Shown piece by piece: positions 34,683 to 44,427 of a stretch of 64,000 nt of DNA. This DNA is from Qipengyuania spongiae (GTDB lineage: Bacteria > Pseudomonadota > Alphaproteobacteria > Sphingomonadales > Sphingomonadaceae), in NCBI RefSeq assembly GCF_026168555.1, contig NZ_CP092471.1:196501-260500 (forward strand). The letters are read 5' to 3'. Each line of letters begins with the position of its first letter. Within the stretch, counting starts at the first letter, position 1. The translations under genes were made by a program, and so were the position numbers. Under the pieces are notes generated by a model. The model was not told the origin of the DNA. It worked only from the letters and a program-made list of their open reading frames with translations, and searched no databases.

Positions 34683-37600
34683 GCAGGAGCCATCGTCTGG
34701 TCTTCGTCGACCGCGTCGATCTCTTCGCGCAGGCGGGTGAGGTCGACACTGCGCGGATTGCCGAAGCGGGCGACGGCGAGATAGATCACCGGTGTCAGGA
34801 AAAGCGTGAAGAGGCCGGCGAGGCCGAGCCCGCCGAAGATCACCCAGCCGATCGACTGGCGCGCCTCCGATCCCGCACCGCTCGCGAGGATCAGCGGCAG
34901 GGCGCCGACCACGGTGGAGATCAGCGTCATCGCGATCGGACGCAGGCGGATCGCCGCCGCCTCTTCCACCGCCTCGCGCACGCTGCGCCCCTGATGCCGC
35001 AGCTGGTCGGCGAACTCGACGATCAGGATGCCGTTCTTGGCCATCAGCCCGATCAGCATGACGAGGCCGATCTGCGAATAGATGTTGAGCGATACGCCGG
35101 AAATGTAGAGCGAGAACACCGCCGCCGCGAGCGCGAAGGGAACGGTCAGCAGGACCACCAGCGCGCTGGTCAGGCTTTCGAACTGCGCCACCAGCACGAG
35201 GAACACGATAGCCAGCGCGAAGGCGTAGGTCAGGAGCAGGTCGTTTGACGTCTCCTCAAGGCTTTCGGCATCGCCCTGCAATATCATGTCGATACCCGGA
35301 CCAAGGGTTTCGGTAGACAGACGCTCGATTTCCTCGACCGCGTCGCGCAGCGGCGTTCCCGCAGCGATGTTGGCGTTGACCTCGATCGCGCGGCGCTGTT
35401 CGGTCCGGTTGAGTTCGGCGGCGATGCCCTGTTCCTCGATCACCGTCACGCTCGAGAGGGGAACCAGCGCGTTCTCGCCGCTGCGGACGTAAAGGTTGCG
35501 CAGGTCCGATGGGTTGGTGACGCTGACGGCCTTGGCGGTGAGGAAGATCGGCACCGCCTGATCCCCGATGCTGAGATCGACGAGGTCCTCGCCGCCCACC
35601 ATGGCGCGCAGGGTCTGGGCGACGTCGTCGAGATCGACGCCGAGATCGGCGGCGCGTTGGCGATCCACGCGGATCGAAAGCTGCGGCTGGGTTGGCTGAT
35701 AGGATATTTCGGCGTTCGAGAGGATGTCCGACTGCGTGTCGATCGCGGTGGCCAGCGCCTGCGCCGAATCGAAGATCGTGTCGTAATCGGCGCCGGTCAG
35801 AGCGACCTCGATCCCCTCGCCCCCGCCGCCGAAGCTGAGCGTTCCGCGACCGCGCGCATTGGTGCGCGATCCCGGGATCTCCTGCAGCGGTTCGTTCAGT
35901 TCCTCGACGATCTCGGTCTGGCTGCGGTCGCGCTCGCCCCAGTCGGAAAGCTGCGCCGTCACCCGCACCCGGTTGGGGTCGTAGCGCCCGACGATGGAAA
36001 AAGTGCTCTCGATCACGCCCTCGTCGAGATAGGGCTGGAGAACCTGCTCCACCTCGTCGAGCTCGCCGTCCATGAAATCGATGCCCACCCCGTCGGGCCC
36101 GGTGGCATCGACGGTGACGATGCCGCGGTCCTCGTCGGGCACCAGCTCGTTGTCGAGTTGCGAGTAAAGCAGACCGGCCAGCACCGCCAGAACGACCGAG
36201 ACCACTCCGACCAGTTTCGGCCGGTCGAGGCAGCGGCGCAGCAGATCCTCGTACCAGGCGTTCGCCTTGCTCCCCCAGCGCGACAGACGACCATTTTCCC
36301 CATCGCCGTTCGTCAGGTCGAACTTCGCCGCCAGCGCGGGGACGAGCGAGAGCGCGACGAAGGACGAAAGGATGACCGACACCGCCAGCACGAAGCCGAA
36401 TTCGCGGAACAGGCGCCCGGCTTCGGAGGGGAGGAAGCTGATCGGCACGAACACGCTGACGAGCACGGCGGTGGTCGCGACCACGGCGAAGAACACCTGC
36501 CGCGTGCCGATCACCGCCGCGGCGCGCCGGCCGAACCCCTTGTTCTGGAGGCGCTGCGCGTTCTCCAGCACCACGATCGCATCGTCGACGATCAGCCCGG
36601 TGGCGAGAACCAGCGCCAAGAGGGTGAGCAGATTGACCGAGAACCCCATCATCCAGATGCCCGCGACCACGCCGACCAGCGCCACGGGGATGGTCGCGCT
36701 GGGAACGATGGTCGGTCGCCAGGCGCGGAAGAACAGCAGCATCGTCCCGACCACCACGGCGATGGTGAAGGCGAGCGTGATCAGCACTTCCTCCACCGAG
36801 ATCCGGATGAATTCGGCATCGTCGGAGACGACCTCGATCCGCAGATCGTCGAAACGCTCGTTGAGCCGCTCGACCCCGTCGCGGATCGAGCTCGAGATCT
36901 CTATCGTGTTCGAGCTCGCCTGCCGCACTACGCCGAGGCCGATGATGGGCTGCCCGTCGAGCCGCACGAAATTGGTCGCGTTGGCAGGCGCGAAATCGGC
37001 ATCGGCGACGTCGCCCACGCGGGTCGTGCCGGAAATGACGACGTTCTCGATCAAGGCGGGATCGGTCGCGCTCGCCTCGGCCCGCACGATCAGTTCCTGC
37101 GCGTCGGAGCGGAAGGAGCCTACCGGTACGTCGTAGGGCGCGCCCTGCAACGCGTCGGCAACGTCGGTGATGGTCAGCCCGAAGCGGTTGAGCCGCGCCG
37201 GATCGATCGAGACCCGCATCTGCCGGGCGCGGGTGCCGAACTCCTCGATGCTGGCGACCCCTTCGGCGGCCAGCAATTCGGGCACGATGTCGTTCTCGAC
37301 GATCTGGGTGAGCGCCGCCTGGTCGTAGCGGTTCGACATGACCGCCAGAGTCATGATCGGCTGCGCGTCCTGGTCGGCCTTGACCACCGTGACCTGCTCC
37401 ACCCGTTCGGGCAATTCGCGGGTCGTGCGGCTGACCGCCTCGCGCACGTCGGAGGCGGCGGTGTCGAGATCGACGCCGGGATTGAACTCGACCCGGATGC
37501 GGGAATTGTTCTCCTCGCTCGACGAGCTGATCTGGCGCACGCCGGAGACGCGGGCGACCGCGTTTTCGAGCAGACTGGTGACTTCCGAATCCATCGTCTC

Positions 37601-37780
37601 CGGCGCGGCGCCGGGCAGGTTCGCAGTGACCGAAACGATCGGGCGGTCGACGTTGGGAAGCTCGCGGACCTCGACGCCGAGCAGGGCGGCAATCCCCGCG
37701 ATCACGATGAGCAGATTGAGGACGCCGATCAGCAGCGGTCGCTTGACCGCCAACATCGGCAGGTCCTGCTTATCGGCCAT
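34679..37780 (-). CDS. RND-family efflux pump inner-membrane transporter (HAE1)
   Basis: 1033 residues, the full size of an AcrB-type permease: membrane helix near the N-terminus (LLIGVLNLLIVIAGIAALLGV), two large periplasmic domains, helices 2-6 and 8-12, with the proton-relay region GLIVDDAIVVLENAQR in helix 4. Belongs to the hydrophobe/amphiphile efflux group. Start overlaps the adaptor gene by 11 bp. Substrates cannot be told from sequence. Confidence 0.93.
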   Translation of the reverse strand: MADKQDLPMLAVKRPLLIGVLNLLIVIAGIAALLGVEVRELPNVDRPIVSVTANLPGAAPETMDSEVTSLLENAVARVSGVRQISSSSEENNSRIRVEFNPGVDLDTAASDVREAVSRTTRELPERVEQVTVVKADQDAQPIMTLAVMSNRYDQAALTQIVENDIVPELLAAEGVASIEEFGTRARQMRVSIDPARLNRFGLTITDVADALQGAPYDVPVGSFRSDAQELIVRAEASATDPALIENVVISGTTRVGDVADADFAPANATNFVRLDGQPIIGLGVVRQASSNTIEISSSIRDGVERLNERFDDLRIEVVSDDAEFIRISVEEVLITLAFTIAVVVGTMLLFFRAWRPTIVPSATIPVALVGVVAGIWMMGFSVNLLTLLALVLATGLIVDDAIVVLENAQRLQNKGFGRRAAAVIGTRQVFFAVVATTAVLVSVFVPISFLPSEAGRLFREFGFVLAVSVILSSFVALSLVPALAAKFDLTNGDGENGRLSRWGSKANAWYEDLLRRCLDRPKLVGVVSVVLAVLAGLLYSQLDNELVPDEDRGIVTVDATGPDGVGIDFMDGELDEVEQVLQPYLDEGVIESTFSIVGRYDPNRVRVTAQLSDWGERDRSQTEIVEELNEPLQEIPGSRTNARGRGTLSFGGGGEGIEVALTGADYDTIFDSAQALATAIDTQSDILSNAEISYQPTQPQLSIRVDRQRAADLGVDLDDVAQTLRAMVGGEDLVDLSIGDQAVPIFLTAKAVSVTNPSDLRNLYVRSGENALVPLSSVTVIEEQGIAAELNRTEQRRAIEVNANIAAGTPLRDAVEEIERLSTETLGPGIDMILQGDAESLEETSNDLLLTYAFALAIVFLVLVAQFESLTSALVVLLTVPFALAAAVFSLYISGVSLNIYSQIGLVMLIGLMAKNGILIVEFADQLRHQGRSVREAVEEAAAIRLRPIAMTLISTVVGALPLILASGAGSEARQSIGWVIFGGLGLAGLFTLFLTPVIYLAVARFGNPRSVDLTRLREEIDAVDEDQTMAPA

Positions 37781-38903
37781 TACCGGTCCCGGCTCCGCTC
37801 TCGTTCGTGCCCGCGCGATTGCCTTGCGCCGAAGCCTCGACTCTCACGCGCTGCGGTTCGGCGTTGCGGGGACGGACCAGGCGGATATCCTGCCCGTCGC
37901 GGACCTTCTGGACGCCTTCGACAATGACGCGGTCGTTACGCCGAACGGCGCCGTCGACGAACACCCGCCCCTCGCGCCGGGCTGTGATCGTGACCGGCAC
38001 GCGCACTGCCTTGCCATCGCGCACGACGAAAATATGCGACCCTTCCCCGCCCCAGACGATCGCCTGTTCGGGCACAACGGGACGGGTCTCGCCCGCGCGG
38101 GAGAATACCACGCGGAAGCTCATGCCGGGGCGAAGCTGGTCATCGGCGTTCGGGATCGCGGCGCGTACCACGAAATCGCGGCTTTCCTGCGCGATCCGGC
38201 TGTCCGTCGTCACGACGCGCGCATCGATGGTCCGCGAGGGATCGGAGAACGGCCGGACCGCGACCGCCTGGCCCGGGCGCAGATTGCTGAACACCGCTTC
38301 GGGCGCGGGAAAGTCGACGAACAGCGTTCCGCGCTGGTCGATACGGGTGATCGGGATGGTATCGTTCACCTGATCGCCCCGATCGATCTCGGTCAGGCCG
38401 ACATGGCCCGAGAAAGGCGCGCGCACGGTCCGGTCGGCCAGTTCCTCCTGCGCCTGCCGCAGCGCGACGCGGGCGGAGGCCAGCGAGGTTTCGCCCGCTT
38501 CGATCTGGCTTTCGGAAATGGCGCCGGTATCCTCGATCCGGCGATAGCGGCCCAGCAGCTGGTCGGCCTCGCGAACCGAAACCTGGGCGGCATCGACAGC
38601 GAGCTGTTCCTGCCGCGCATCGAGCCGCAACAGGGTCTGGCCCTCGCGCACGAAATCGCCTGCGGTGAACAGCACGGAGGTCACTCGCCCGGCGCTTTCG
38701 GCAAAAATCTCCGCCGAGGTCGCGGCGCGTGCCGTTCCGATCGCCTCGATCTCGAGAGTTTCCGGCATCATGCGCACATTCTGCGCTACCACCGGGATCG
38801 GTGCGCGCTCGGGTTCCGCTTCCTCGCCCGAACAGGCGGCCAGAGCGATCGTCAGCGCGAGCGTGCAGGAAGCGGCGATAGCGCGAAGATTGGAAATCGC
38901 CAT
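37770..38903 (-). CDS. RND efflux periplasmic adaptor (membrane fusion protein)
   Basis: 377 residues: lipoprotein signal (TLALTIALAAC), lipoyl half (AGRVTSVLFTAGDFVREGQTL), a hairpin (LAVDAAQVSVREADQLLGR), second lipoyl half (RTVRAPFSGHVGL) and beta-barrel domain, ending in a Gly/Asn-rich tail. First gene of the adaptor-pump-channel operon. A 5-bp-arm palindrome lies 15 bp upstream of the start. Confidence 0.92.
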   Translation of the reverse strand: MAISNLRAIAASCTLALTIALAACSGEEAEPERAPIPVVAQNVRMMPETLEIEAIGTARAATSAEIFAESAGRVTSVLFTAGDFVREGQTLLRLDARQEQLAVDAAQVSVREADQLLGRYRRIEDTGAISESQIEAGETSLASARVALRQAQEELADRTVRAPFSGHVGLTEIDRGDQVNDTIPITRIDQRGTLFVDFPAPEAVFSNLRPGQAVAVRPFSDPSRTIDARVVTTDSRIAQESRDFVVRAAIPNADDQLRPGMSFRVVFSRAGETRPVVPEQAIVWGGEGSHIFVVRDGKAVRVPVTITARREGRVFVDGAVRRNDRVIVEGVQKVRDGQDIRLVRPRNAEPQRVRVEASAQGNRAGTNESGAGTGNGR

Positions 38904-38917
38904 GATCGGGCCTCTAA

Positions 38918-38930
38918 CGCACATCGTGCG
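38918..38930. promoter_or_regulatory. Palindrome upstream of efflux operon
   Basis: CGCACATCGTGCG: perfect 5-bp arms CGCAC and GTGCG around ATC, immediately before the ribosome site of the adaptor gene. A repressor site is a reasonable guess for an efflux operon, but no regulator gene is adjacent. Confidence 0.4.
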
Positions 38931-38959
38931 ATTGACAAAGCTCTTGCTCGGCACCCGGA

Positions 38960-39781
38960 TCAAACCCGATATTCGACCTTCGCGCTCATGGCCGTCACGC
39001 CGTCGCAGCGCACCGCCCGAACCTCGTTTCCGTTGTCTTCCAGATAGATAGGCTGGCCGAGGAACAAGGGCGCCTGCGCCCGGAAAGCGAAGCGCCTCAG
39101 CGCCCCCTTTCTCGCGGCGAGCCCGGCAAGCCTCGCCGCGGTGAAGGGCCCGTGCACCACCAGCGCAGGGTACCCTTCCGCCTCCACTGCATAGGGCAGG
39201 TCGTAATGGATGCGGTGGCTGTTGAATGTCGCCGCCGAGAAGCGGAACAGGGACACGCTGTCCGGCCTCCACACCACGCCCGCGCGCGCCTCCTCCGGCA
39301 CCGGCAGCGGCACCGGATCGCCCAGATCGCGATAGACATAGCTCTGCCTCTCGCGCACGCAGACGGCACCCCCTTGCGAGATGGTGCGATCGACTTCGAC
39401 GAAGACCAGATCGCCCGACCTGCCCCGCTTGTGCGTCACGTCCGCGATGGTCGCGACCATCCGGGCCTCGAAATCCGGCACCAAGGGCGCCTCGAAGACG
39501 ATGTCCGCCGCCGCGAACATCCGGCGCGGCAGAGTGATGGCGGGCAGGAAGGCGCCGCGCTTCGGATGCCCGTCTTGCCCGAGCTCCTCGTCGCGCGGCT
39601 GCGGCAGGAAGAAGGCCCAGTGCGCGAGCGGCGGCGAGGCGTTTTCCACCGCGGGATCGGCTGCGACCGCCAGCGCATAACGGCGCAGGCTTTCTATCTC
39701 GCAGCGTTCCTCGCGGGTCTCGCTGCGGCCGATGGCGCGTGTCCATTCCGCCAGAGCTTCGGGTTCGACCGGCCCGCTCAC
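38960..39781 (-). CDS. MaoC/HTD2-like hotdog-fold dehydratase
   Basis: 273 residues: an N-terminal MaoC-like hotdog (FEAPLVPDFEARMVATIADVTHKRGRSGDLVFVEVDR split across it) and a C-terminal hotdog with FNSHRIHYDLPYA and the hydratase-type ALVVHGPFTAARL. This is the FAS1-like dehydratase/mesaconyl-C4-CoA hydratase pattern; the His and Asp of HRIHYD fit the active site. The only reasonable start in frame is a GTG at 39781. An acyl-CoA hydratase/dehydratase is likely; the substrate is unknown. Confidence 0.75.
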   Translation of the reverse strand: MSGPVEPEALAEWTRAIGRSETREERCEIESLRRYALAVAADPAVENASPPLAHWAFFLPQPRDEELGQDGHPKRGAFLPAITLPRRMFAAADIVFEAPLVPDFEARMVATIADVTHKRGRSGDLVFVEVDRTISQGGAVCVRERQSYVYRDLGDPVPLPVPEEARAGVVWRPDSVSLFRFSAATFNSHRIHYDLPYAVEAEGYPALVVHGPFTAARLAGLAARKGALRRFAFRAQAPLFLGQPIYLEDNGNEVRAVRCDGVTAMSAKVEYRV

Positions 39782-39889
39782 GAGCGGCGATCTTTCGACT
39801 GGACCATCGGGTTTCCTTCCAGCTCCGGCGCGATCCGCCGGCAAACGTGCGGGCCTTGTCCTGCACTTCTCCGATGCTAGCAAGGCCCC

Positions 39890-40693
39890 ATGTCGCCGCG
39901 CCGCCCCGCCACCCCCTTCCGCATCGCCTGGGGCGCAGGAGACGATCGCCCCGCCCCGGCCTCTCTGGCGCAGGAGGGGCCCATCGCCTTCGAATACAAC
40001 GGCCTCGGCTATGCGGTGATGCTCGGCAGCCCGCGCGATCTCGAGGATTTCGCGACCGGCTTCACCTGGTCGGAGGGATTGGTCGAGCGGGCGGGCGAAA
40101 TCCTTTCGATCGAGATTGCCCGACTCGAAAACGGCGCGATCGTCCGCATCGATCTGCCCGAGCGCCGCGCCGCACCCTTGCGCGAACGGGTTCGGCTGCG
40201 ATTGGTGGAGGGAAGTTGCGGCCTGTGCGGTCTCGAAACCATCGAGGAAGTCCTTCGCCCGCTGCCCCGCCTCGCCGCACGCCCTGACATCTCGGCGCCA
40301 GCTATATCCGCCGCGCTCGCCCGCTTTCGCGATCATCAGCCGCTGGGGCAACAGACCGGCGCGATGCACGCCGCCGCCTTCTGCGACGCCGATGGGCGGA
40401 TCGTCGCCGCACGCGAGGATGTCGGGCGGCACAACGCGCTCGACAAGCTGGTGGGGCACCTGCTGCGCGAGGGCATTTCGGCGCAGAGCGGCTTCATCCT
40501 CCTCTCGGCACGCTGTTCCTGCGAACTGGTGGAAAAGACGGCGCGCTTCGGCGCACCGGCGCTCGTCACGATCTCGGCGGCCAGCGATCTGGCGGTCGAG
40601 CGGGCGCAGGAGGCCGGGCTCACGCTCGTTTCGCTGGCCCGCGCCGATAGCGGGCTGGTAATGAACGATCCGCACGGCGTGTTCTCCGCGTGA
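39890..40693 (+). CDS. fdhD: FdhD, sulfur carrier for formate-dehydrogenase-type molybdoenzymes
   Basis: 267 residues with SCGLCG (the sulfur-carrying cysteine pair) and EDVGRHNALDKLVGH, plus LLSARCSCELVEK. FdhD moves sulfur from IscS to the bis-MGD cofactor before insertion into formate-dehydrogenase-like enzymes. It heads fdhD-mobA-molybdoenzyme, each overlapping or nearly so. Divergent from the hotdog dehydratase. Confidence 0.93.
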   Translation: MSPRRPATPFRIAWGAGDDRPAPASLAQEGPIAFEYNGLGYAVMLGSPRDLEDFATGFTWSEGLVERAGEILSIEIARLENGAIVRIDLPERRAAPLRERVRLRLVEGSCGLCGLETIEEVLRPLPRLAARPDISAPAISAALARFRDHQPLGQQTGAMHAAAFCDADGRIVAAREDVGRHNALDKLVGHLLREGISAQSGFILLSARCSCELVEKTARFGAPALVTISAASDLAVERAQEAGLTLVSLARADSGLVMNDPHGVFSA

Positions 40694-41196
40694 GGTTGCT
40701 GGGTGCCGTTCTCGCGGGCGGAATGTCTTCGCGCTTCGGCAGCGACAAGGCGCTTGCCGTGCTGGATCGGACCACTCTCCTCGACCGGGTTCACGTGGCG
40801 CTCGCCGGCCAGTGCGATGCGGTCTGCGTCGTCGGGCGGGGCGTGGTCGCGGACTGGCCGCGTGCGGGGCTTGGTCCATTGGGAGGGCTCGCCGGCGCCT
40901 TGCGACATGCGCGAACCAGAGGTTTCGACGAGGTTCTGACGAGCGCGGTCGACATTCCCGACCTTCCGCCGGACCTTGCGGAGCAGCTCGGGCCCGGGCC
41001 CGCCTTCGTTGCCGACCAGCCGGTAGTCGGCCGCTGGCGGACGGCCGACCTTCCGCTTCTCGAAACGATCCTCAGGAGCGACGGTGGCCGCTCGATGCAA
41101 CGCTTTGCCCGCATCTGCTCGGCCCGGTCGGTCGCGCTGCACGCGCCGCTCGCCAACATCAACACGCCCCGGGACCTTGCCAATTTCGCGCGATGA
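40690..41196 (+). CDS. mobA: Molybdenum cofactor guanylyltransferase
   Basis: 168 residues with the nucleotidyltransferase start GAVLAGGMSSRFGSDKALAVL and SAVDIPDLPP. It attaches GMP to molybdopterin to make the MGD cofactor that the downstream enzyme needs. GTG start overlapping the fdhD stop (GTGA). The C-terminal part is a little short for the family (E. coli 194) but ends in NINTPRDLA, which is normal. Confidence 0.9.
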   Translation: MRLLGAVLAGGMSSRFGSDKALAVLDRTTLLDRVHVALAGQCDAVCVVGRGVVADWPRAGLGPLGGLAGALRHARTRGFDEVLTSAVDIPDLPPDLAEQLGPGPAFVADQPVVGRWRTADLPLLETILRSDGGRSMQRFARICSARSVALHAPLANINTPRDLANFAR

Positions 41197-41258
41197 GGCA
41201 CGGTGACGCACCGGGCGCGTTCAGACGAAAAGCGCTTGCACGAGCAAAGGACGAGACG

Positions 41259-43556
41259 ATGCCGGACGATCTGCCCACTCCGAAGCGATATGATGGCCCA
41301 GTGGGAGGATGGGGCTCGCTCGAAGGCATCACCCGCGTCGAGTTGAACGCCAAGGCCTCGCCCAGCGCGATGCTGACGCTGAGGGACCAGAACAAGCCGG
41401 GCGGCTACATGTGCTCCTCCTGCGCATGGACCAAACCGGAAGACCCGCACGCCTTCGAATTCTGCGAGAACGGTGCGAAGGCGACTCTGTGGGACCTCAC
41501 CCGCGATCGCTGCACGCCCGATGTCATCACCCGCCACACCGTCTCCGAATTGCGCGGAATGGGGGACTACGCTCTCGAGAAACTCGGCCGGTTGACCGAA
41601 CCGATGCGCTACAATGCCGCGACCGATCGCTACGAAGCCGTGCCGTGGGACCAGGCTTTTGCACAAATAGGCGCGAAACTGCGCGAATTGGACCCCAAAT
41701 CGACCACTTTCTACGCGAGTGGCAAGGCCGCGCTGGAGCCGTCCTACCTCTACGCCTTGTTCGCGCGCGCCTATGGACACAACAATCTGCCCGACAGTTC
41801 GAACATGTGCCACGAGACCACCTCGGTCGGCCTCAAGAAGGTCATCGGCTCGCCGGTCGGCACGTGCCAGATGGACGATTTCGACCATGTCGACGTGATC
41901 TTCTACATGGGCCAGAACCCCGGCACCAACTCGCCGCGCATCCTCCACACGCTGAAATCCGCCGTGCAGCGCGGCTGCAAGATCATCGTCTTCAACCCAT
42001 TGAAAGAGAAAGGCCTGCGCGAGTTCGTCGATCCGCAGAACCCGGTTCAGATGACCGTCGGCGCGCCGACCCGGATCGACCACATGTACTGCCAGGTCCG
42101 CCCCGGCGGCGATCTCGCCGCGCTGATGGGCGTGTGCAAGCGCGTGATCGAGCGCGATCGCGAGGCGCGCGAGGCCGGCCTTCCGGATGTCCTCGATCGG
42201 GATTTTCTCGAACGGCACACCACCGGCTTCGACGCCTTCATTGCCACGCTGGAAGCGACCGACTGGGCCGATCTCGAACGCGCCAGCGGCCTCAGCCGGG
42301 CCGAGATGGAGGTCGCCGGCGAATATTACGCCGAGGCCGAAAACGTCATGGGCATCTACGGCATGGGCCTCACCCAGCATGTCCACGGCTCGCAATCGAT
42401 CGGGATGCTGGTCAATCTGCTGCTGTTGCGAGGTAATATCGGGCGCAAGGGCGCTGGCTGCTCGCCCATCCGCGGCCATTCCAATGTCCAAGGCCAGCGC
42501 ACCGTCGGCATTACCGAGAAGACCGAGCTCGCCCCGGTCGAGAAATACCGCGAGCTGTTCGACCTCGAAACACCCCAGGAGGACGGCCACAACACGGTCG
42601 CCTTTCTCGAAGGCGTGCTGGACGGATCGAACAAGGGCTTCATCGGGCTCGGCGGAAATCTCGCTAACGCGGTGCCCGATCACGAGCGCGTGCACGAGGC
42701 ATGGCGGGAGATGGAACTGACAGTCCACGTCGCCACCCGCCTCAACACCACCCACTGCCTGCCGGGCAAGTCGAGCTGGATCCTGCCTTGCCTCGTGCGA
42801 GCCGAGGAAGACGAACAGGTCAGCGGCAACCAGTGGGTCAGCATCGAGGACAGCTTCAGCCACATCTACGGCAGCCGCGCCTATCGCACGCCCGCCAGCC
42901 CGCATTTGAAGAGCGAGACGGCGATCGTCTGCGGCCTTGCCAAGGCGACGCTGGGGGACAGCCATCCCAAGCTGACCTGGGACGAATGGCAAGCGGACTA
43001 TTCGCGCATTCGCGACTGTATCGCCGCCACCTATCCCGACGAATTCCACGACATGAACGCGCGGATGAACAAAGCGGGCGGCTTTTATCGCGGTAACGCG
43101 GCGCGCGAACGCATCTGGAAGACCGACAGCGGCAAGGCCGAGTTCACCGACCCGACCACGCTCAACGCGTGCGGGATCGGCGATGCGGCAGGGCGCTACC
43201 ACCTGGTGACGCTGCGCTCGAACGATCAGTTCAACACCACGGTCTACGGCCACGAGGATCGCCTGCGCGGCCTTTCCGGCAGCCGGATGATCGTATTGAT
43301 GCGGCCCGAAGACATCCGCGAAGCCGGGCTTCGCGAAGGCGAGCGCGTGGACCTGGTCACCGATACGGACGGGGACCATGCGGACGAGCCGGAGCGTAGG
43401 GTCCGATCTCTGAAAGTCGTTCCCTACGATCTGCCGGCAGACACGCTGGCGGGCTATTTCCCCGAACTCAACCCCCTCGTGCCGCTATGGTATCACGAAG
43501 AATTGTCGCAGACCCCGGCGAGCAAAGGGATTCCGGTGCGGATCGCCAAGGCGTGA
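41259..43556 (+). CDS. FdhF/YdeP-family molybdopterin oxidoreductase
   Basis: 765 residues of the bis-MGD oxidoreductase family: N-terminal cysteines (MCSSC and a third Cys 13 residues on) suited to a [4Fe-4S] cluster, SNMCHETTSVGL with Cys where FdhF has selenocysteine, VIFYMGQNPGTNSPR, and a C-terminal dinucleotide-binding domain (LVTLRSNDQFNTT). AAAGGACGAGA precedes the ATG at 41259; an ATG at 41193 overlaps mobA and is the alternative. The true substrate of YdeP-like enzymes is unsettled, formate being only a guess. No NAD or haem partner subunits adjoin. Confidence 0.88.
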   Translation: MPDDLPTPKRYDGPVGGWGSLEGITRVELNAKASPSAMLTLRDQNKPGGYMCSSCAWTKPEDPHAFEFCENGAKATLWDLTRDRCTPDVITRHTVSELRGMGDYALEKLGRLTEPMRYNAATDRYEAVPWDQAFAQIGAKLRELDPKSTTFYASGKAALEPSYLYALFARAYGHNNLPDSSNMCHETTSVGLKKVIGSPVGTCQMDDFDHVDVIFYMGQNPGTNSPRILHTLKSAVQRGCKIIVFNPLKEKGLREFVDPQNPVQMTVGAPTRIDHMYCQVRPGGDLAALMGVCKRVIERDREAREAGLPDVLDRDFLERHTTGFDAFIATLEATDWADLERASGLSRAEMEVAGEYYAEAENVMGIYGMGLTQHVHGSQSIGMLVNLLLLRGNIGRKGAGCSPIRGHSNVQGQRTVGITEKTELAPVEKYRELFDLETPQEDGHNTVAFLEGVLDGSNKGFIGLGGNLANAVPDHERVHEAWREMELTVHVATRLNTTHCLPGKSSWILPCLVRAEEDEQVSGNQWVSIEDSFSHIYGSRAYRTPASPHLKSETAIVCGLAKATLGDSHPKLTWDEWQADYSRIRDCIAATYPDEFHDMNARMNKAGGFYRGNAARERIWKTDSGKAEFTDPTTLNACGIGDAAGRYHLVTLRSNDQFNTTVYGHEDRLRGLSGSRMIVLMRPEDIREAGLREGERVDLVTDTDGDHADEPERRVRSLKVVPYDLPADTLAGYFPELNPLVPLWYHEELSQTPASKGIPVRIAKA

Positions 43557-43597
43557 CCGCGGCGGCGACCGCATTCACGATCTAGGGGCTACGAGAG

Positions 43598-44389
43598 CTA
43601 GCTGGCGGCCGACAGCGGCGTGTCGAGGACGGCGTTGGCTTCGGCATCCTCGCGTTTGGCGATCTTGTGCGCTTCCTCGGCCAGACCGCTCTTCCAGTAG
43701 CTTGAAAGGTAGAACTCCGAAGGGCCAAGACCACGCTCCTTGCGCAGATAGGTCCGCAGGCGCGCCATTCCGGAAAACTCGCAGGCAGCCCAGGCGTAGG
43801 TTCGCTCGCCCGGCCAGCCGAACTCGCGCAAGGCCTGTTCCAGAAGGTCCGGCCGCGCGCCGGGCTGTGGATTGACCAGCCAGCGGATCTCGAAGCCCGA
43901 AGGCACGACGAGGTCTTGACGATCCGCATCGTCCTGAACCTCGAGAACGACGAAGCCGCTGGCATCGGCAGAAAAAGCCTCGAGGTTTGCCGAAATCGCC
44001 GGGAGGGCGGTCATGTCTCCGGCCACGAGATAGTGATCGAAGCCGGAGGGCAGCGGCTTGGCGGCTCCGGGCCCGCCCACTTCGATGCGGTCACCGGGCT
44101 GCGCGGTCAGAGCCCAGCGCGTTGCCGGCCCCACCTCGCCACCGTCATCGGCGTGCATGGCGAAATCGATGTCCAGTTCCTCAGAGCGCTGATCGCGGAT
44201 GGTATAGGTGCGGACCGTCGGCTTCTGCCGGCCCTCTGGCGGAGGAAGCATGAGCTTGACGTAGCCACCCTTCTGCCCGGACGGAAAGCCGACCAGTCCC
44301 GGCCCGCCAAGCGTCACTCGCAGCATGTTCGGGGTCACTCGTCGCGACCGCAGAACGATCAGATTTCCAGGTTCGGGGCGCGCCATCAT
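43598..44389 (-). CDS. Siderophore-interacting protein (FAD/NADPH ferric reductase)
   Basis: 263 residues of the SIP family: FAD-binding RTYTIRDQ, GGEVGPATRWALTAQPGD, YLVAGDMTALPAI and the C-terminal YAWAACEFSGMARLRTYLRKERG. It reduces ferric siderophores in the cytoplasm to free iron. A canonical Fur box stands about 50 bp upstream, so iron repression is expected. Two tandem Met codons open the frame. Confidence 0.9.
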   Translation of the reverse strand: MMARPEPGNLIVLRSRRVTPNMLRVTLGGPGLVGFPSGQKGGYVKLMLPPPEGRQKPTVRTYTIRDQRSEELDIDFAMHADDGGEVGPATRWALTAQPGDRIEVGGPGAAKPLPSGFDHYLVAGDMTALPAISANLEAFSADASGFVVLEVQDDADRQDLVVPSGFEIRWLVNPQPGARPDLLEQALREFGWPGERTYAWAACEFSGMARLRTYLRKERGLGPSEFYLSSYWKSGLAEEAHKIAKREDAEANAVLDTPLSAAS

Positions 44390-44427
44390 TAATTCGTCTT
44401 TCCAATCAACATCAGATCCGAGTTAAT

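Noticed and set aside
34155..37927. Very long plus-strand open frames (756 and 209 codons) antisense to the RND operon
   Set aside because: They are frames opened by the GC-rich third positions of the efflux genes; the composition is the usual Arg/His/Asp/Gly-rich pattern of shadows and there are no ribosome sites.
40791..43379. An 862-codon minus-strand frame opposite the molybdoenzyme
   Set aside because: No domain recognised; the opposite strand encodes a clear bis-MGD oxidoreductase over the whole length.
43557..43597. Terminator between the molybdoenzyme and siderophore-interacting protein genes
   Set aside because: The 41-bp gap is GC-rich but shows no convincing stem with a T tract on either strand.
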